Shown: positions 36,532 to 45,631 of the stretch, in pieces
Numbering within the stretch: position 1 is the stretch's first letter
Layout of the letters: each line of letters begins with the position of its first letter
From: an uncultured Bacillota bacterium
GTDB taxonomy: Bacteria > Bacillota_I > Bacilli_A > RFN20 > CAG-288
NCBI GenBank assembly: GCA_949284445.1
Contig: CASDVP010000001.1
Coordinates: 124,001-188,000 of the forward strand
DNA length: 64,000 nt
Direction of reading: 5' to 3'
Made by a program: the position numbers and the translations under genes
The notes under the pieces: generated by a model
Seen by the model: the letters and a program-made list of their open reading frames with translations, nothing else
Told to the model about the DNA's origin: nothing
Databases searched by the model: none

Positions 36532-38424
36532 TTAATTTTCTTTTAATCCTTTAAGTAAATCTTCATATTTAATATCGGATGGAATTCTTAAATCAGCCCT
36601 TGTAGATAGAGATAGATCTAATATTTTTGGTGAATCTGGCATTGCATTTCTTTTAAATTGATTGGTGATGAAGCGTTTGATGAAAGTCTTTAAAGTATTA
36701 AAGATTATATGTGAATCAAAGTCGTTTTTAAAAGTCATTTCAGCCATTTGATAGATATCATTTAATGGAAGACCGTTATGTAAGAAATGATATATAAAGA
36801 AGTCATGCAATATATATGGTCCGATGATTTTTTCAGTGTCCTGCATATTGGCATCAGGAATCAACTCAGGTGAGATTGGTGTATTTAATATGTCTGTTAA
36901 TACTTGCGATAGTTTCTGATTTTCTTTCACATTATCGATGATGAATCTGATCAGCTTTCGTATTACAGTTTTATAAATGGAACCGTTTGGATTATACATT
37001 GCCATCTGATCACCATTATATGTTGAAAATCCAAGCGCAATCTCACTTAAATCGCTGGTACCTATGACTAAACCGTTCACTTTATTGGCGTAATTCATCA
37101 GAAATGCCGTTCTTTCTCTAGCTTGAGCATTTTCAAAAACAATGTCATAAACATCTAAAGGATGATTCAAGGCTTTTAAATGAACTTTTAAAATCTCAGT
37201 CAAATCTACTTCGCGGTATGTGAGACCTAATGCAGTGATCAAGCTCTTAGCGTTGCTTTTAGTTTTTGTACTGGTTGCAAAGGCGGGTAAAGAGAAAGCG
37301 TGTATCTTGGTAAGATCTAAACCCATTTCTTTAAAAGTGCAATAACACACTAATAAAGATAATGTGCTGTCTAGGCCTCCTGAAACACCGATGACGACAT
37401 CTTTGCAGTTTAACCCAGTCAATCTTCGTTTTAAGCTTTGAATTTGTAAATCCAGTATTTTCTTAAGATTTGTATTTGTTTCTATTAAATATGGAGTTTT
37501 AGAAAAATGGCGAGTCAATGTATTTGAACAATCTTTAAATTCAAAATTGATAAACTTATAAGTCGGATCATTTTCTAATTTAAAAGTAGAATTAATCTTT
37601 CTGGCATAAGCTAGACTAGTCAAACACAAATCGGTGATCAATTGGTTATTATGATTATCATTCTTTTCAGCGATGATACTTCCCTTTTCAGCGATGATAT
37701 TATGACTGACAAAACAGACGTCTTGACTCGATTCTCCAAAGCCTGCATTAGCATAGATATAACCGCAATTTAACTTTCTAGATGTTATAGCTACCAGATC
37801 TCTTCTGACTTGGTCTTTTCCTATGAGCTCATTAGAAGCCGAAGGATTTAATATCAGAGTTGCACCATTCAATGCGTGATGAACGCTGACTGATATCGGC
37901 GCCCATAGATCTTCACAAATCTCAATACCGATGATGAGGTTATCGATGTTTGCACAAGAAAATAAAAGTTTATTTCCAATTGGGATTTGTTCACCATCTA
38001 GTGTGATGTAATCAGCGCCTTTAAAACTTGGCGAAAAGAATTTATAATCAAAAAACTCTTGATAATTTGGTAAATTGGTTTTCAATTGAATTCCAATGAT
38101 ATGACCGTTAAACAATGCGCAAGCAGCGATATAAATATTACATTTATATTCTATTGGTAAAGACACTACAACAAAGATATCTTTATCTAAAATATAGTTT
38201 TTAATATTGAATAATACACGTAAACCTTCATCTAAAATCTCTTTATGTTTATACAAATCCATCAGACTATAACCGGTGATATTCAGTTCTTGAAAGCATA
38301 GTATTTTAACTTTATTTTTTAAAGCTAAATCGATATTTTCCTTAATGCTATCAGCATTTTTGCTCAGATCTCCAAGGTAGACATCACTAGTACAACTTGC
38401 AACTTTTATAAATGAATTTTCCAT
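36532..38424 (-). CDS. nadE: Glutamine-dependent NAD+ synthetase
   Basis: A 630-residue two-domain enzyme. The N-terminal nitrilase-type glutaminase has catalytic Glu in CFQELNITGYSL, Lys near QLKTNLPNYQEF and Cys in GIEICEDLWAP. The C-terminal synthetase has the ATP PP-loop IGVSGGLDSTLSLLV, the GTSDLSEIALGFSTYNGDQM motif and ISPELIPDA. It amidates deamido-NAD using ammonia from glutamine. It is one base from mnmE and is the first gene of the nadE-mnmE-tatD-rnmV-rsmA run; it is divergent from rpmH. Confidence 0.94.
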   Translation of the reverse strand: MENSFIKVASCTSDVYLGDLSKNADSIKENIDLALKNKVKILCFQELNITGYSLMDLYKHKEILDEGLRVLFNIKNYILDKDIFVVVSLPIEYKCNIYIAACALFNGHIIGIQLKTNLPNYQEFFDYKFFSPSFKGADYITLDGEQIPIGNKLLFSCANIDNLIIGIEICEDLWAPISVSVHHALNGATLILNPSASNELIGKDQVRRDLVAITSRKLNCGYIYANAGFGESSQDVCFVSHNIIAEKGSIIAEKNDNHNNQLITDLCLTSLAYARKINSTFKLENDPTYKFINFEFKDCSNTLTRHFSKTPYLIETNTNLKKILDLQIQSLKRRLTGLNCKDVVIGVSGGLDSTLSLLVCYCTFKEMGLDLTKIHAFSLPAFATSTKTKSNAKSLITALGLTYREVDLTEILKVHLKALNHPLDVYDIVFENAQARERTAFLMNYANKVNGLVIGTSDLSEIALGFSTYNGDQMAMYNPNGSIYKTVIRKLIRFIIDNVKENQKLSQVLTDILNTPISPELIPDANMQDTEKIIGPYILHDFFIYHFLHNGLPLNDIYQMAEMTFKNDFDSHIIFNTLKTFIKRFITNQFKRNAMPDSPKILDLSLSTRADLRIPSDIKYEDLLKGLKEN

Positions 38425-38515
38425 ATTTTATATTATAAATTGTTCACGCTATTAATGCGAAATTAAAAGTAATGTTAGTAATTGTTTTTATATATATTTA
38501 TATATAAATATTTTG

Positions 38516-38544
38516 TTGATTTAATTATGGTCGGTGTCTATAAT
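38516..38544 (+). promoter_or_regulatory. Sigma-A-type promoter for rpmH
   Basis: TTGATT (38516-38521) and TATAAT (38539-38544) with a 17-base spacer lie 50 bases upstream of rpmH, in a very AT-rich stretch. The rpmH ribosome binding site is GGAGGAAG. Confidence 0.8.
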
Positions 38545-38594
38545 AAACCTACATGCGTTTTTTGTGCGCATCACCGATTGGAGGAAGTTATCAA

Positions 38595-38732
38595 ATGAAA
38601 CGTACTTATCAGCCTAGTAAATTAAAAAGAGTTCACACTTGTGGATTTAGAGCTAGAATGGCTACCAAAGGCGGTAGACAAGTTCTTTCTAGAAGAAGAG
38701 CTAAAGGCAGAGCTCGTTTAACTCAGGCCTAA
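38595..38732 (+). CDS. rpmH: 50S ribosomal protein L34
   Basis: A 45-residue basic protein: [20 protein letters not shown] is followed by the typical [19 protein letters not shown] end. It is a large-subunit ribosomal protein. It starts behind GGAGGAAG. The rnpA gene follows after 19 bases, the universal rpmH-rnpA order. Confidence 0.98.
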   Translation: MKRTYQPSKLKRVHTCGFRARMATKGGRQVLSRRRAKGRARLTQA

Positions 38733-38751
38733 ACCTGAATTTTCAGTATCT

Positions 38752-39096
38752 ATGAAAAAGTTCTTAAGATTATTAAAATCAGAGGACTTCAAAAGGGTAC
38801 TGGATCAGAGGCATGTCGCTGGAAAGAATGATTCGTTTTCGGTATTCTATGTCAAAAATCAATTGAATCATGCGCGCATTGGCATCTCTGTTTCAAATAA
38901 GATTGGAAATGCTGTAGTCAGAGCACGTATCCGAAGACAATTGAGAGCTATGGTCAATCTAGCTGATATCTTTGATCAAACATACGACATCGTTATCATC
39001 GCTAGAAGTGGATTTCAAAGCAAATCCTTTGCAGAAAATACTGTAGCATTAAAAGAATTTTTCCAACATCTACCACCTGAAAGGGATAAAGCATGA
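38752..39096 (+). CDS. rnpA: Ribonuclease P protein component
   Basis: A 114-residue RNase P protein that helps the catalytic RNA trim tRNA 5' ends. The family signature is ARIGISVSNKIGNAVVRARIRRQLR, here read as RIGISVSNKIGNAVVRARIR. It overlaps yidC by ATGA. No RNase P RNA gene was found in the window. Length and position are typical. Confidence 0.95.
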   Translation: MKKFLRLLKSEDFKRVLDQRHVAGKNDSFSVFYVKNQLNHARIGISVSNKIGNAVVRARIRRQLRAMVNLADIFDQTYDIVIIARSGFQSKSFAENTVALKEFFQHLPPERDKA

Positions 39097-40661
39097 GAAA
39101 ACATACAAATACATGGTTTAAGCGTATAATAATGACCTTTGTTGCCGTTATTGCGCTTTTCTCATTATCAGGATGTACTAAATCTTTTTGTACTAATCAA
39201 GATAAAGCCAATCAGATGTTTGCTGCTATTGGCAATATTTTTAATGATTCTGTTGTTGTCACTGATGAAGAAAATTATTCAGATGACTTCACTTTTAATG
39301 TTGAAACACAAAACAACAACCGTGAAGCACTTTATTCTGCGATGCAAAACGCTGGCTTCAATCTTCCATCAAAGACTTTCAATGCTTTTATGGATAAAAA
39401 AGCTAGAGAATTCGTCGAGAGTAACTATAAATACTTTACCGATGGAACAATAGATGATATCGAAGATGTTAATGCAGCCAAAGAAGTCGCTTGGCACGTC
39501 GCCATTTTTGCTGGTATTGATGAAAAAAATAACAATGTATCAGTGGCAGGTTTATGGACAAATTACAATACTTGGTACGAACAAGCTACTGAAGAATTAG
39601 GAATATTAAATGTTCCTACTCAAAATTTTGTGACAGCTTTTCAAACAAATACACAAAGTTTAATCGCTTCTAATACTGCTTGTATCACACCTGTCGATGG
39701 CACTTTTGTTCAAAATGGTTCGACCATCTATATCGAAGGTAAAACTTGGGGACAAGCTTTCAGTGAATTCGGTTTCTTAGAAGGCTTATTTGTTTATCCC
39801 TTCTCTTGGTTAGTCCATGCTATTTCTAACAGCATCGCTAATAGCAATGGCTGGGCACAGATTTTAGCGATTGTTGTTGTCACTTTAATAGCTAGAATTT
39901 TCACAGTCATCTCGACCTTTTTACAAAGTAAATCTTCTGCAAAGCAACAGTTGATCCAACCGAAGTTAAATGCTTTACAAGCCAAATATCCTAAAGCTAA
40001 TGAGGGTGATAAAGAGCAGAGACAAGCATTAGCGATGGAGCAAGCTAAACTGATGAAGGCAGCCAAGATTCATCCGTTTGTCCCTATGATCTTTATGATC
40101 TTGCAGTTCCCGCTCTTCATCTGTGTTTGGTCAGCTTTACAAGGAAGTGCAGCTTTAGCTAGTGAAAGTTGGTTAGGGCTATCATTAACAACACCGGTTT
40201 CTCAATGCTTTACTAATTTTGCTAATACACCTGGTGCAGTGACTGGCATCTGTATTTTTATCTTCATGACCATCGCTAATATTCTTTCTTCTTGTACAGG
40301 CTTATGGTTCAACACTTGGAGACAGAACAAATTCGGGCATGTTGCAACGCCTGCTCAAGGTGCTCCTAATCCGAATAAGACGATGAAATATATGACTTAT
40401 ATCATGTTAGCAGTCATCGTTTTCATGGGTTGGTCATTACCTGCAGGTATGGGTATTTACTGGTTCACAGGTGCTTTGATTTCAATTTTACAATCATTAT
40501 TGAATGAAACTATGCAAAGAAGACATCGTCATAAGATGTTGGCATCTACTGGTGATGGCACACAGTTAGCCACTTTGAGAAGAAGCGCACATCACCAGAA
40601 TACGATCAAGCCAAACAAGAAATCTAAGAAATCCAAATCTGATAAAGCATTATGGAGGTGA
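39093..40661 (+). CDS. yidC: YidC/SpoIIIJ membrane insertase with long extracytoplasmic N-terminal region
   Basis: A 522-residue insertase for membrane proteins. It begins with a lipoprotein-type signal (FVAVIALFSLSGCTKS). A region of about 200 residues then precedes the conserved 60-kDa insertase core, which starts at GFLEGLFVYPFSWLVHAI. The core has the conserved Arg in TLIARIFTVIS, a charged cytoplasmic hairpin (QPKLNALQAKYPKAN), four more membrane segments and a basic tail. Bacillus SpoIIIJ/YidC proteins are about 260 residues, so the N-terminal insert is unusual. It is coupled to rnpA and followed by jag. Confidence 0.93.
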   Translation: MRKHTNTWFKRIIMTFVAVIALFSLSGCTKSFCTNQDKANQMFAAIGNIFNDSVVVTDEENYSDDFTFNVETQNNNREALYSAMQNAGFNLPSKTFNAFMDKKAREFVESNYKYFTDGTIDDIEDVNAAKEVAWHVAIFAGIDEKNNNVSVAGLWTNYNTWYEQATEELGILNVPTQNFVTAFQTNTQSLIASNTACITPVDGTFVQNGSTIYIEGKTWGQAFSEFGFLEGLFVYPFSWLVHAISNSIANSNGWAQILAIVVVTLIARIFTVISTFLQSKSSAKQQLIQPKLNALQAKYPKANEGDKEQRQALAMEQAKLMKAAKIHPFVPMIFMILQFPLFICVWSALQGSAALASESWLGLSLTTPVSQCFTNFANTPGAVTGICIFIFMTIANILSSCTGLWFNTWRQNKFGHVATPAQGAPNPNKTMKYMTYIMLAVIVFMGWSLPAGMGIYWFTGALISILQSLLNETMQRRHRHKMLASTGDGTQLATLRRSAHHQNTIKPNKKSKKSKSDKALWR

Positions 40662-40665
40662 TTAT

Positions 40666-41268
40666 ATGAATAAATATGAAGGCAGAACTGAAGAAGAAGC
40701 AGTTGCTAAAGCTTGTGAAGAACTACAAATCTCAGATCCCAAAAGCTTAAACTATCAAGTTATCTCAGTTAAGAAAACTCTCTTTTCTAAAACTGTGACT
40801 ATCGGCATCTATTCTATAACTGATGTTATCGTCTTTGCCGATGACTATATCCGCAGATGCTTAAAAGCCTTAGGATTAGAAGGCTCTACTGAAGCAAAAT
40901 ATGAAGATGGGGTCATCAAATTAAATATTGTTTGTAACCGCAATAAAAATGTCATCGGAAGAAATGGAGACACATTGCGTTCAATCAATGAATTGACTAG
41001 ATCTGCTTGTTTCAATCGTTTCGGAGGTCATTATCGTATCCTCTTGAACTGCGATGGATATAAAGAAAATAAATATGATAAATTTGTTTCGATGGCTAGA
41101 CATTATGCTGCTGAAGTCAGCAAGACACATGTCACCGCAGTCATGGATCCTATGACTTCTGATGAGAGAAGAATCGTTCATCAAGCCTTATCCAATTATC
41201 CACACATCAGAACCCAGTCATTAGGTACTGGTCATAAGAGACACGTCACTATTCAATACGTTGAATAG
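40666..41268 (+). CDS. jag: Jag/KhpB RNA-binding protein
   Basis: A 200-residue protein with three domains in order: Jag-N (residues 1-50, YEGRTEEEAVAKACEEL), a KH domain (about 75-145, GRNGDTLRSINELTRSA) and R3H (about 148-200, MTSDERRIVHQALSNYPHI). It binds RNA and is linked to cell elongation and division with KhpA in other Firmicutes. It starts five bases after yidC behind GGAGGTGA, in the conserved rpmH-rnpA-yidC-jag order. A terminator follows. Confidence 0.93.
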   Translation: MNKYEGRTEEEAVAKACEELQISDPKSLNYQVISVKKTLFSKTVTIGIYSITDVIVFADDYIRRCLKALGLEGSTEAKYEDGVIKLNIVCNRNKNVIGRNGDTLRSINELTRSACFNRFGGHYRILLNCDGYKENKYDKFVSMARHYAAEVSKTHVTAVMDPMTSDERRIVHQALSNYPHIRTQSLGTGHKRHVTIQYVE

Positions 41269-41275
41269 CATCATG

Positions 41276-41318
41276 AAATTGTAAGATTGTTCTTCATAAA
41301 GACGTCTTACAATTTTTT
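41276..41318 (+). terminator. Terminator after jag
   Basis: The stem AAATTGTAAGA/TCTTACAATTT with an 18-base loop is followed by a T-run, just after the jag stop. It ends the rpmH-rnpA-yidC-jag transcript. Confidence 0.85.
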
Positions 41319-41398
41319 TATTGGCGTTTTAAATATCTAGTCGCTTTTCCTTTGCCGTATTTTTTAATCAAGTTTTTCTCTTCTAATGAATTTAATAT
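41318..41398 (-). pseudogene. Possible remnant of a winged-helix domain
   Basis: A short open frame between TAA stops reads ILNSLEEKNLIKKYGKGKAT then RYLKRQ and a stop. This resembles the wing of transcription-factor or AAA_4-type winged-helix domains (EKGLI...GKGRAT.Y). No start or upstream portion is present. The rest of the gap up to 41505 holds nothing recognisable. The call is a similarity of pattern only. Confidence 0.3.
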
Positions 41399-41505
41399 TT
41401 AACAAGGATAAATAGTTAGTATCAAACTACCAGAAGATGTATGTGCTTGTGATGAAACATTAAACCTTTAAAAATATTTTATTAACAGTTTAATGTAAAA
41501 GAAAA

Positions 41506-43612
41506 TTAAATTGAAGCTTTCCATGTGTATTCAGAATAAGTGGTTAAAAACAAAGTGACATTTTTTTGATCATTACTGCTGTCTACTTCAATTGGATTAG
41601 AATAATCATCAGTGGAAGAAACAAACCAAGGATCAGTATTTAAAAAATGAATTGTATTTAAATTTCTACATTTACTAAAAGCTCTCGGCTCGATATATTG
41701 AAGATTTTTATTAATGTTATTTATAGTGATGCTTTCTAAAGATTCCACTCCATAGAATGCATCTTCGCCAATGTCGATGACGGAGTCTGGAATCATTAAT
41801 GTTTTATAAAAACCTTCAGAAAAGCTGAGACTTCCAATCATAAAAGCACGATAATTGATATGTTGTATACCTTCATTTAAAATCACCGATTCTAATACTT
41901 CACATTGACTAAAGGCATATCTACCTATAGTGTTTACGCCATCGATGGTTATTTTAGATAGTTCAGCATTATAAAAAGCATAATCACCTATCTCAACACA
42001 GCCCTTTGGAATGATCACTTCTTTTAGTGAACTACTATTGATGAATGCATTTGATTTAATTTTATAATTATGCCCATTAATATTATTTGGGAAAGTCAAT
42101 GAGGTTGCTAGATATTGCTCAAAATCATAACCAGCAATGAAGTATTCATCTTTATCTTTATCATGAAACTTTATAAAGCCATCACCATCGTCGATAATAT
42201 CAATTGTAGAAGAGGCATCGTCAGAAATCAGATGGGCTGTTTCGAATATTTTATGGATTTCTTTTTCATTAATGCTTGTCTTATTTTCTACATAAATAAT
42301 AGATGAACAGTCTTCAAAAGCTGTGTTGTCGATATCTATTAATGTTGAAGGTAAGGAGACTGATAAGATGCTGGATTGATTTGAAAAAGCGTTTCGATAA
42401 AGTTTGGTGATGCCTTCTGGGATCGTTCAAATGGGGTCCGACTAATTCATTGTTAAAATAGAGCTTTGCCTTATGAATGCTATCTAATGGATAACTGTTA
42501 TTTGGTAACACTATCTTACAATATTGTTCTATAGTACCTAAATAATTGATTTTATTGATCTTAGTAAAAGAAAAAGCTTCACCTATAATTTTAATAGTGC
42601 TTGGTAAAGTTAGTTCTTTAAGACTTTCGCAATTATAAAAGGCTTGATCATCGATAATTTCTACTTTAGGCATGTCAATGGTGATTAATGCTGTGCAATT
42701 TTCTAATGCGCTGTCTTTGATGTTTTTGACATTTGTCAGATGAATAGAAGCAAGATTTTTGCAATTTGAGAAGGAAAACTTTCCTATAATTTCAACGGAA
42801 CTTGGCAAAGTGATTTCAGATAGATTGCTTTTTCCATAAAAAGCATAATCTCCTATCGCATTGATATCATCAGGTATTACTTGATTTGGTATTCCAAAAA
42901 TCAGCGTTTTAGACTCTAGATCTATTAGATGATTATTTTCAACATAGTATTTACCATTTTTATTGTTGATGTAGAAAGATTGAATATTATTGCAATTGAG
43001 AAAAGCGTCTGATGAAATCTGTGCTGGAGAATTTTCAAAAACGACTTGCGTAAGTTTTGAACAATCACTAAAAGCATAGCTAGGAATAACTGAAATCGAC
43101 AAAGGAATATTCACTTTTTCAACTGTCTCATCTCCCCGAAAAGCATTAGCCTTTATCTCCTTTACTGGAAGGCCTTTATAGGTGCTAGGTATTGTGATAT
43201 CTTTGCCTACATAAGAACCTCTACCATAAAGAATGTAATATGTTTCATCATCTGATAGCTCAAACCAAAGTCTTTTATTTTCTACATATTCACCACATCG
43301 AGAACATATACCATCGACGAAACTATGACCTAATGGATCGATATTAATATCACTATAATTGAGTTTAACAGTCGCATTTGCATCAGCAAAATATTCATAG
43401 CATAAAGAACAATATCAATATTCTCTTTGTCCTTCTTCTTCACAGGTTGGTTCAATACGTTCACTATGATGTAAATCATGTTTATTGACTAGTTCTTCAC
43501 TTGATACAGGTGGATTTTTTGATGTGTTATTTGTATTGATGTTAGAATTGCTATTAGCATAAGAACATAGGCTAAAAGATAATAAGCTGAGTATTATAAA
43601 TTTAATATTCAT
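41506..43612 (-). pseudogene. BspA-type leucine-rich-repeat surface protein with in-frame TGA and a frameshift
   Basis: Starts at ATG 43612 with a GGAGGAT site and a signal peptide (MNIKFIILSLLSFSLCSYAN). A TGA at 43417-43415 interrupts REY-YCSLCYEYFADANAT, a cysteine-motif module that normally reads like EYWYC..C..YFAD. The frame then continues through typical LRR_5/BspA repeats (IPSYAFSDCSKLTQVVF, AIGDYAFYGKSNLSEITLP). Near 42427 the frame shifts by one base; the other frame continues (TIPEGITKLYRNAFS) and passes 42099 into the last repeats up to 41506. In total about 700 residues. It is probably an adhesin now broken, unless the TGA is decoded and the shift is an assembly error. Confidence 0.85.
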
Positions 43613-43762
43613 ATATCCTCCTGATGCAAGCATCTCATAAATAATATTAACCTATTTATAGACCGATGTAATACGTTATAATTTAAAAACATAAAAAATA
43701 CTGTTTAACACAAAGAAAAAGACTTCATAAATGATATAATTTTTATTTGAGGTTTATCCATA

Positions 43763-44572
43763 ATGAAAAAAGAAATCAGCAATGAAAAAATAGATCTATA
43801 TAAATGGGTCAAAATAATCGAATATATCGTCTTGATCGTCTTAGGATTGATACTTGCCGTGACCGGCGCTTTATCTGAAGGCGTCAATGATGCTATGAGC
43901 TATGCTTTCGGTGTCGTCCTGATCGTTTTTGGAACTATGAATATCATTTCTGGTTATTTGCTTTATCGTTCGCCTATGTCACAAGAAATAGTGACTGGTA
44001 TCTTGGCAATAGGTTTAGCGGTAGTTTTATTTTACACTCCAACACTTATTCAAAGCATGCTTTCAATCTTCTTGATCACTTGTGTTTTTTGTTCTGGTTT
44101 CATGTTTATTTTAAACGGTTTAGATCATTTAAGCGTCTTCAACAAGGAAGCTAAAAAGAATATTAAAATCAGTGTTTTTGAATTTGCTCTTGCTGCCATT
44201 TTATTTGCGCTAGCTGCTGTTTATTTATATTTCTATTTAACCAAGACAAATGAAGTAGAAAGAATCATGATAGTTATTATAGGCGGATTATTAGTAGTAT
44301 TAGGTATAGTCTGCATCGTCAATATGATTAAAAAGGTTCGCAATACGAAACAAGCTTTGATCGAACAAGAAATGAACAAAGAGCCGACCTACAATACTAG
44401 TAATGAAGTTGTTAATCACGATGTCAAAGTTGTTGATCTAGCTGATTTGAAGAAAGAGAATCATAAACGAAATAGAAATCGTCAGAAAGCGACTCACACG
44501 ATAGAAGAGACTACAGAGATCAAGGCATTACCAGCTTCTGATGATTCTTCTAAGGATAGTGATCAGAAATAA
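43763..44572 (+). CDS. DUF308-like multi-pass membrane protein
   Basis: A 269-residue protein with six hydrophobic segments between about residues 15 and 190 in three pairs (YIVLIVLGLILAVTGAL, FGVVLIVFGTMNIISGYL, IVTGILAIGLAVVLFYTP and so on), the pattern of DUF308/HdeD proteins. A charged cytoplasmic tail of about 70 residues follows. Function of the family is unclear (acid stress in E. coli HdeD). The stop overlaps the next ATG (TAATG), so it forms an operon with the HTH and pdxK genes. Confidence 0.75.
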   Translation: MKKEISNEKIDLYKWVKIIEYIVLIVLGLILAVTGALSEGVNDAMSYAFGVVLIVFGTMNIISGYLLYRSPMSQEIVTGILAIGLAVVLFYTPTLIQSMLSIFLITCVFCSGFMFILNGLDHLSVFNKEAKKNIKISVFEFALAAILFALAAVYLYFYLTKTNEVERIMIVIIGGLLVVLGIVCIVNMIKKVRNTKQALIEQEMNKEPTYNTSNEVVNHDVKVVDLADLKKENHKRNRNRQKATHTIEETTEIKALPASDDSSKDSDQK

Positions 44573-44781
44573 TGTCATTTAACAAGATAATCAACACATG
44601 TATAAAAGAGTATCATATAAGTGTTGATGAAATAGCTAAACACACGCATGCTAGCGTTGAAGAAGTCAATTCTTGGATCGCTGGCAAGGCATTGCCTAAT
44701 CATCATCAATTAGAACACTTTTCTGCGCTTTTTGCTCTACCGATGTCAGTGTTAGAAAACGCTGGTTTGGAGGAGAATTGA
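44572..44781 (+). CDS. Small XRE-like HTH protein
   Basis: A 69-residue helix-turn-helix protein (YHISVDEIAKHTHASVEEVNSWIAGKALPNHHQLEHFSALF). It has no other domain. It is coupled to the DUF308 gene upstream and ends at TGA two bases before the pdxK ATG. Reading through that TGA would place more than 30 codons inside pdxK, so it is a real stop. It probably regulates this operon, though no operator was identified. Confidence 0.75.
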   Translation: MSFNKIINTCIKEYHISVDEIAKHTHASVEEVNSWIAGKALPNHHQLEHFSALFALPMSVLENAGLEEN

Positions 44782-44782
44782 T

Positions 44783-45631
44783 ATGCAAAAACGTTGTTTA
44801 ACAATTCAAGATTACAGTTGTTTAGGTCGTTGTTCTCTGACCGTTGCTTTACCAGTTTTATCAGCCGCTGGTATTGAAACCTGTGGTATACCGACAACGG
44901 TCTTATCAAATCATACCGCTGGTTTTAAGAGTTGGACTTATGCGGACTTGACTGAATATATAAAGCCGACTGTTGAACATTGGAAAAATTATCGACATCA
45001 TTTCGATGCTATTTATACAGGGTATTTAGCCACTGAGCAAATACCGATCGTTTTAGATGTGATCAAAGAACTTAAAACTTCTGACACTGCTATCATCGTC
45101 GATCCTGCTTTTGCAGATGGTGGTAAATTATATCCAGCATTTAAAGATGAACATGTTGTCGAGATGAGAAAATTGGTTTCTCAAAGCGATATAATTTTAC
45201 CTAATTTAACAGAAGCTTATTATCTTGTAGGTGACGAATATAATCCGAATTACGCAGAAAAAGATATTCAGAAGTTATTATTAAAACTAGCATCTTTAGG
45301 TCCTAAGTGTGTGATTATCTCTGGAATTTCTTTTAAAGAAGGAACTGTTGGTTGCTACTCTTATGATGGTGATGAAAAGAAGTTTGATTTTTATCAAACC
45401 ACTGCTTATCCGGGAACCTATCATGGCACCGGTGATCTTTTCGCTTCTAGTTTTGTAGCTAGCCTTTTGAATGGAACGACATTTAAAAAGGCGATCAGAG
45501 TCGCCCATAATGTTGTGCATTTAGCAATTGCTAAAACGATCGAAGATGGTGAACCGGAGATTTATTATGGTGTCGAGTTTGAAAAAGCCTTACCATATCT
45601 CATCAGTTGCTTGGATAAAGAATTTAATTGA
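44783..45631 (+). CDS. pdxK: Pyridoxine/pyridoxamine/pyridoxal kinase
   Basis: A 282-residue ribokinase-fold kinase for vitamin B6 salvage. It phosphorylates pyridoxal-type vitamers with ATP. Family motifs are LTIQDYSCLGRCSLTVALPVLSAAG (shortened here as QDYSCLGRCSLTVALP), TTVLSNHTAGF, IVDPAFADGGKLYP, ILPNLTEAYYL and the anion hole/catalytic Asp YHGTGDLFASSF. Its ribosome binding site GGAGGAG lies in the upstream HTH gene. The last bases overlap the convergent oxidoreductase by eight bases. Confidence 0.9.
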   Translation: MQKRCLTIQDYSCLGRCSLTVALPVLSAAGIETCGIPTTVLSNHTAGFKSWTYADLTEYIKPTVEHWKNYRHHFDAIYTGYLATEQIPIVLDVIKELKTSDTAIIVDPAFADGGKLYPAFKDEHVVEMRKLVSQSDIILPNLTEAYYLVGDEYNPNYAEKDIQKLLLKLASLGPKCVIISGISFKEGTVGCYSYDGDEKKFDFYQTTAYPGTYHGTGDLFASSFVASLLNGTTFKKAIRVAHNVVHLAIAKTIEDGEPEIYYGVEFEKALPYLISCLDKEFN

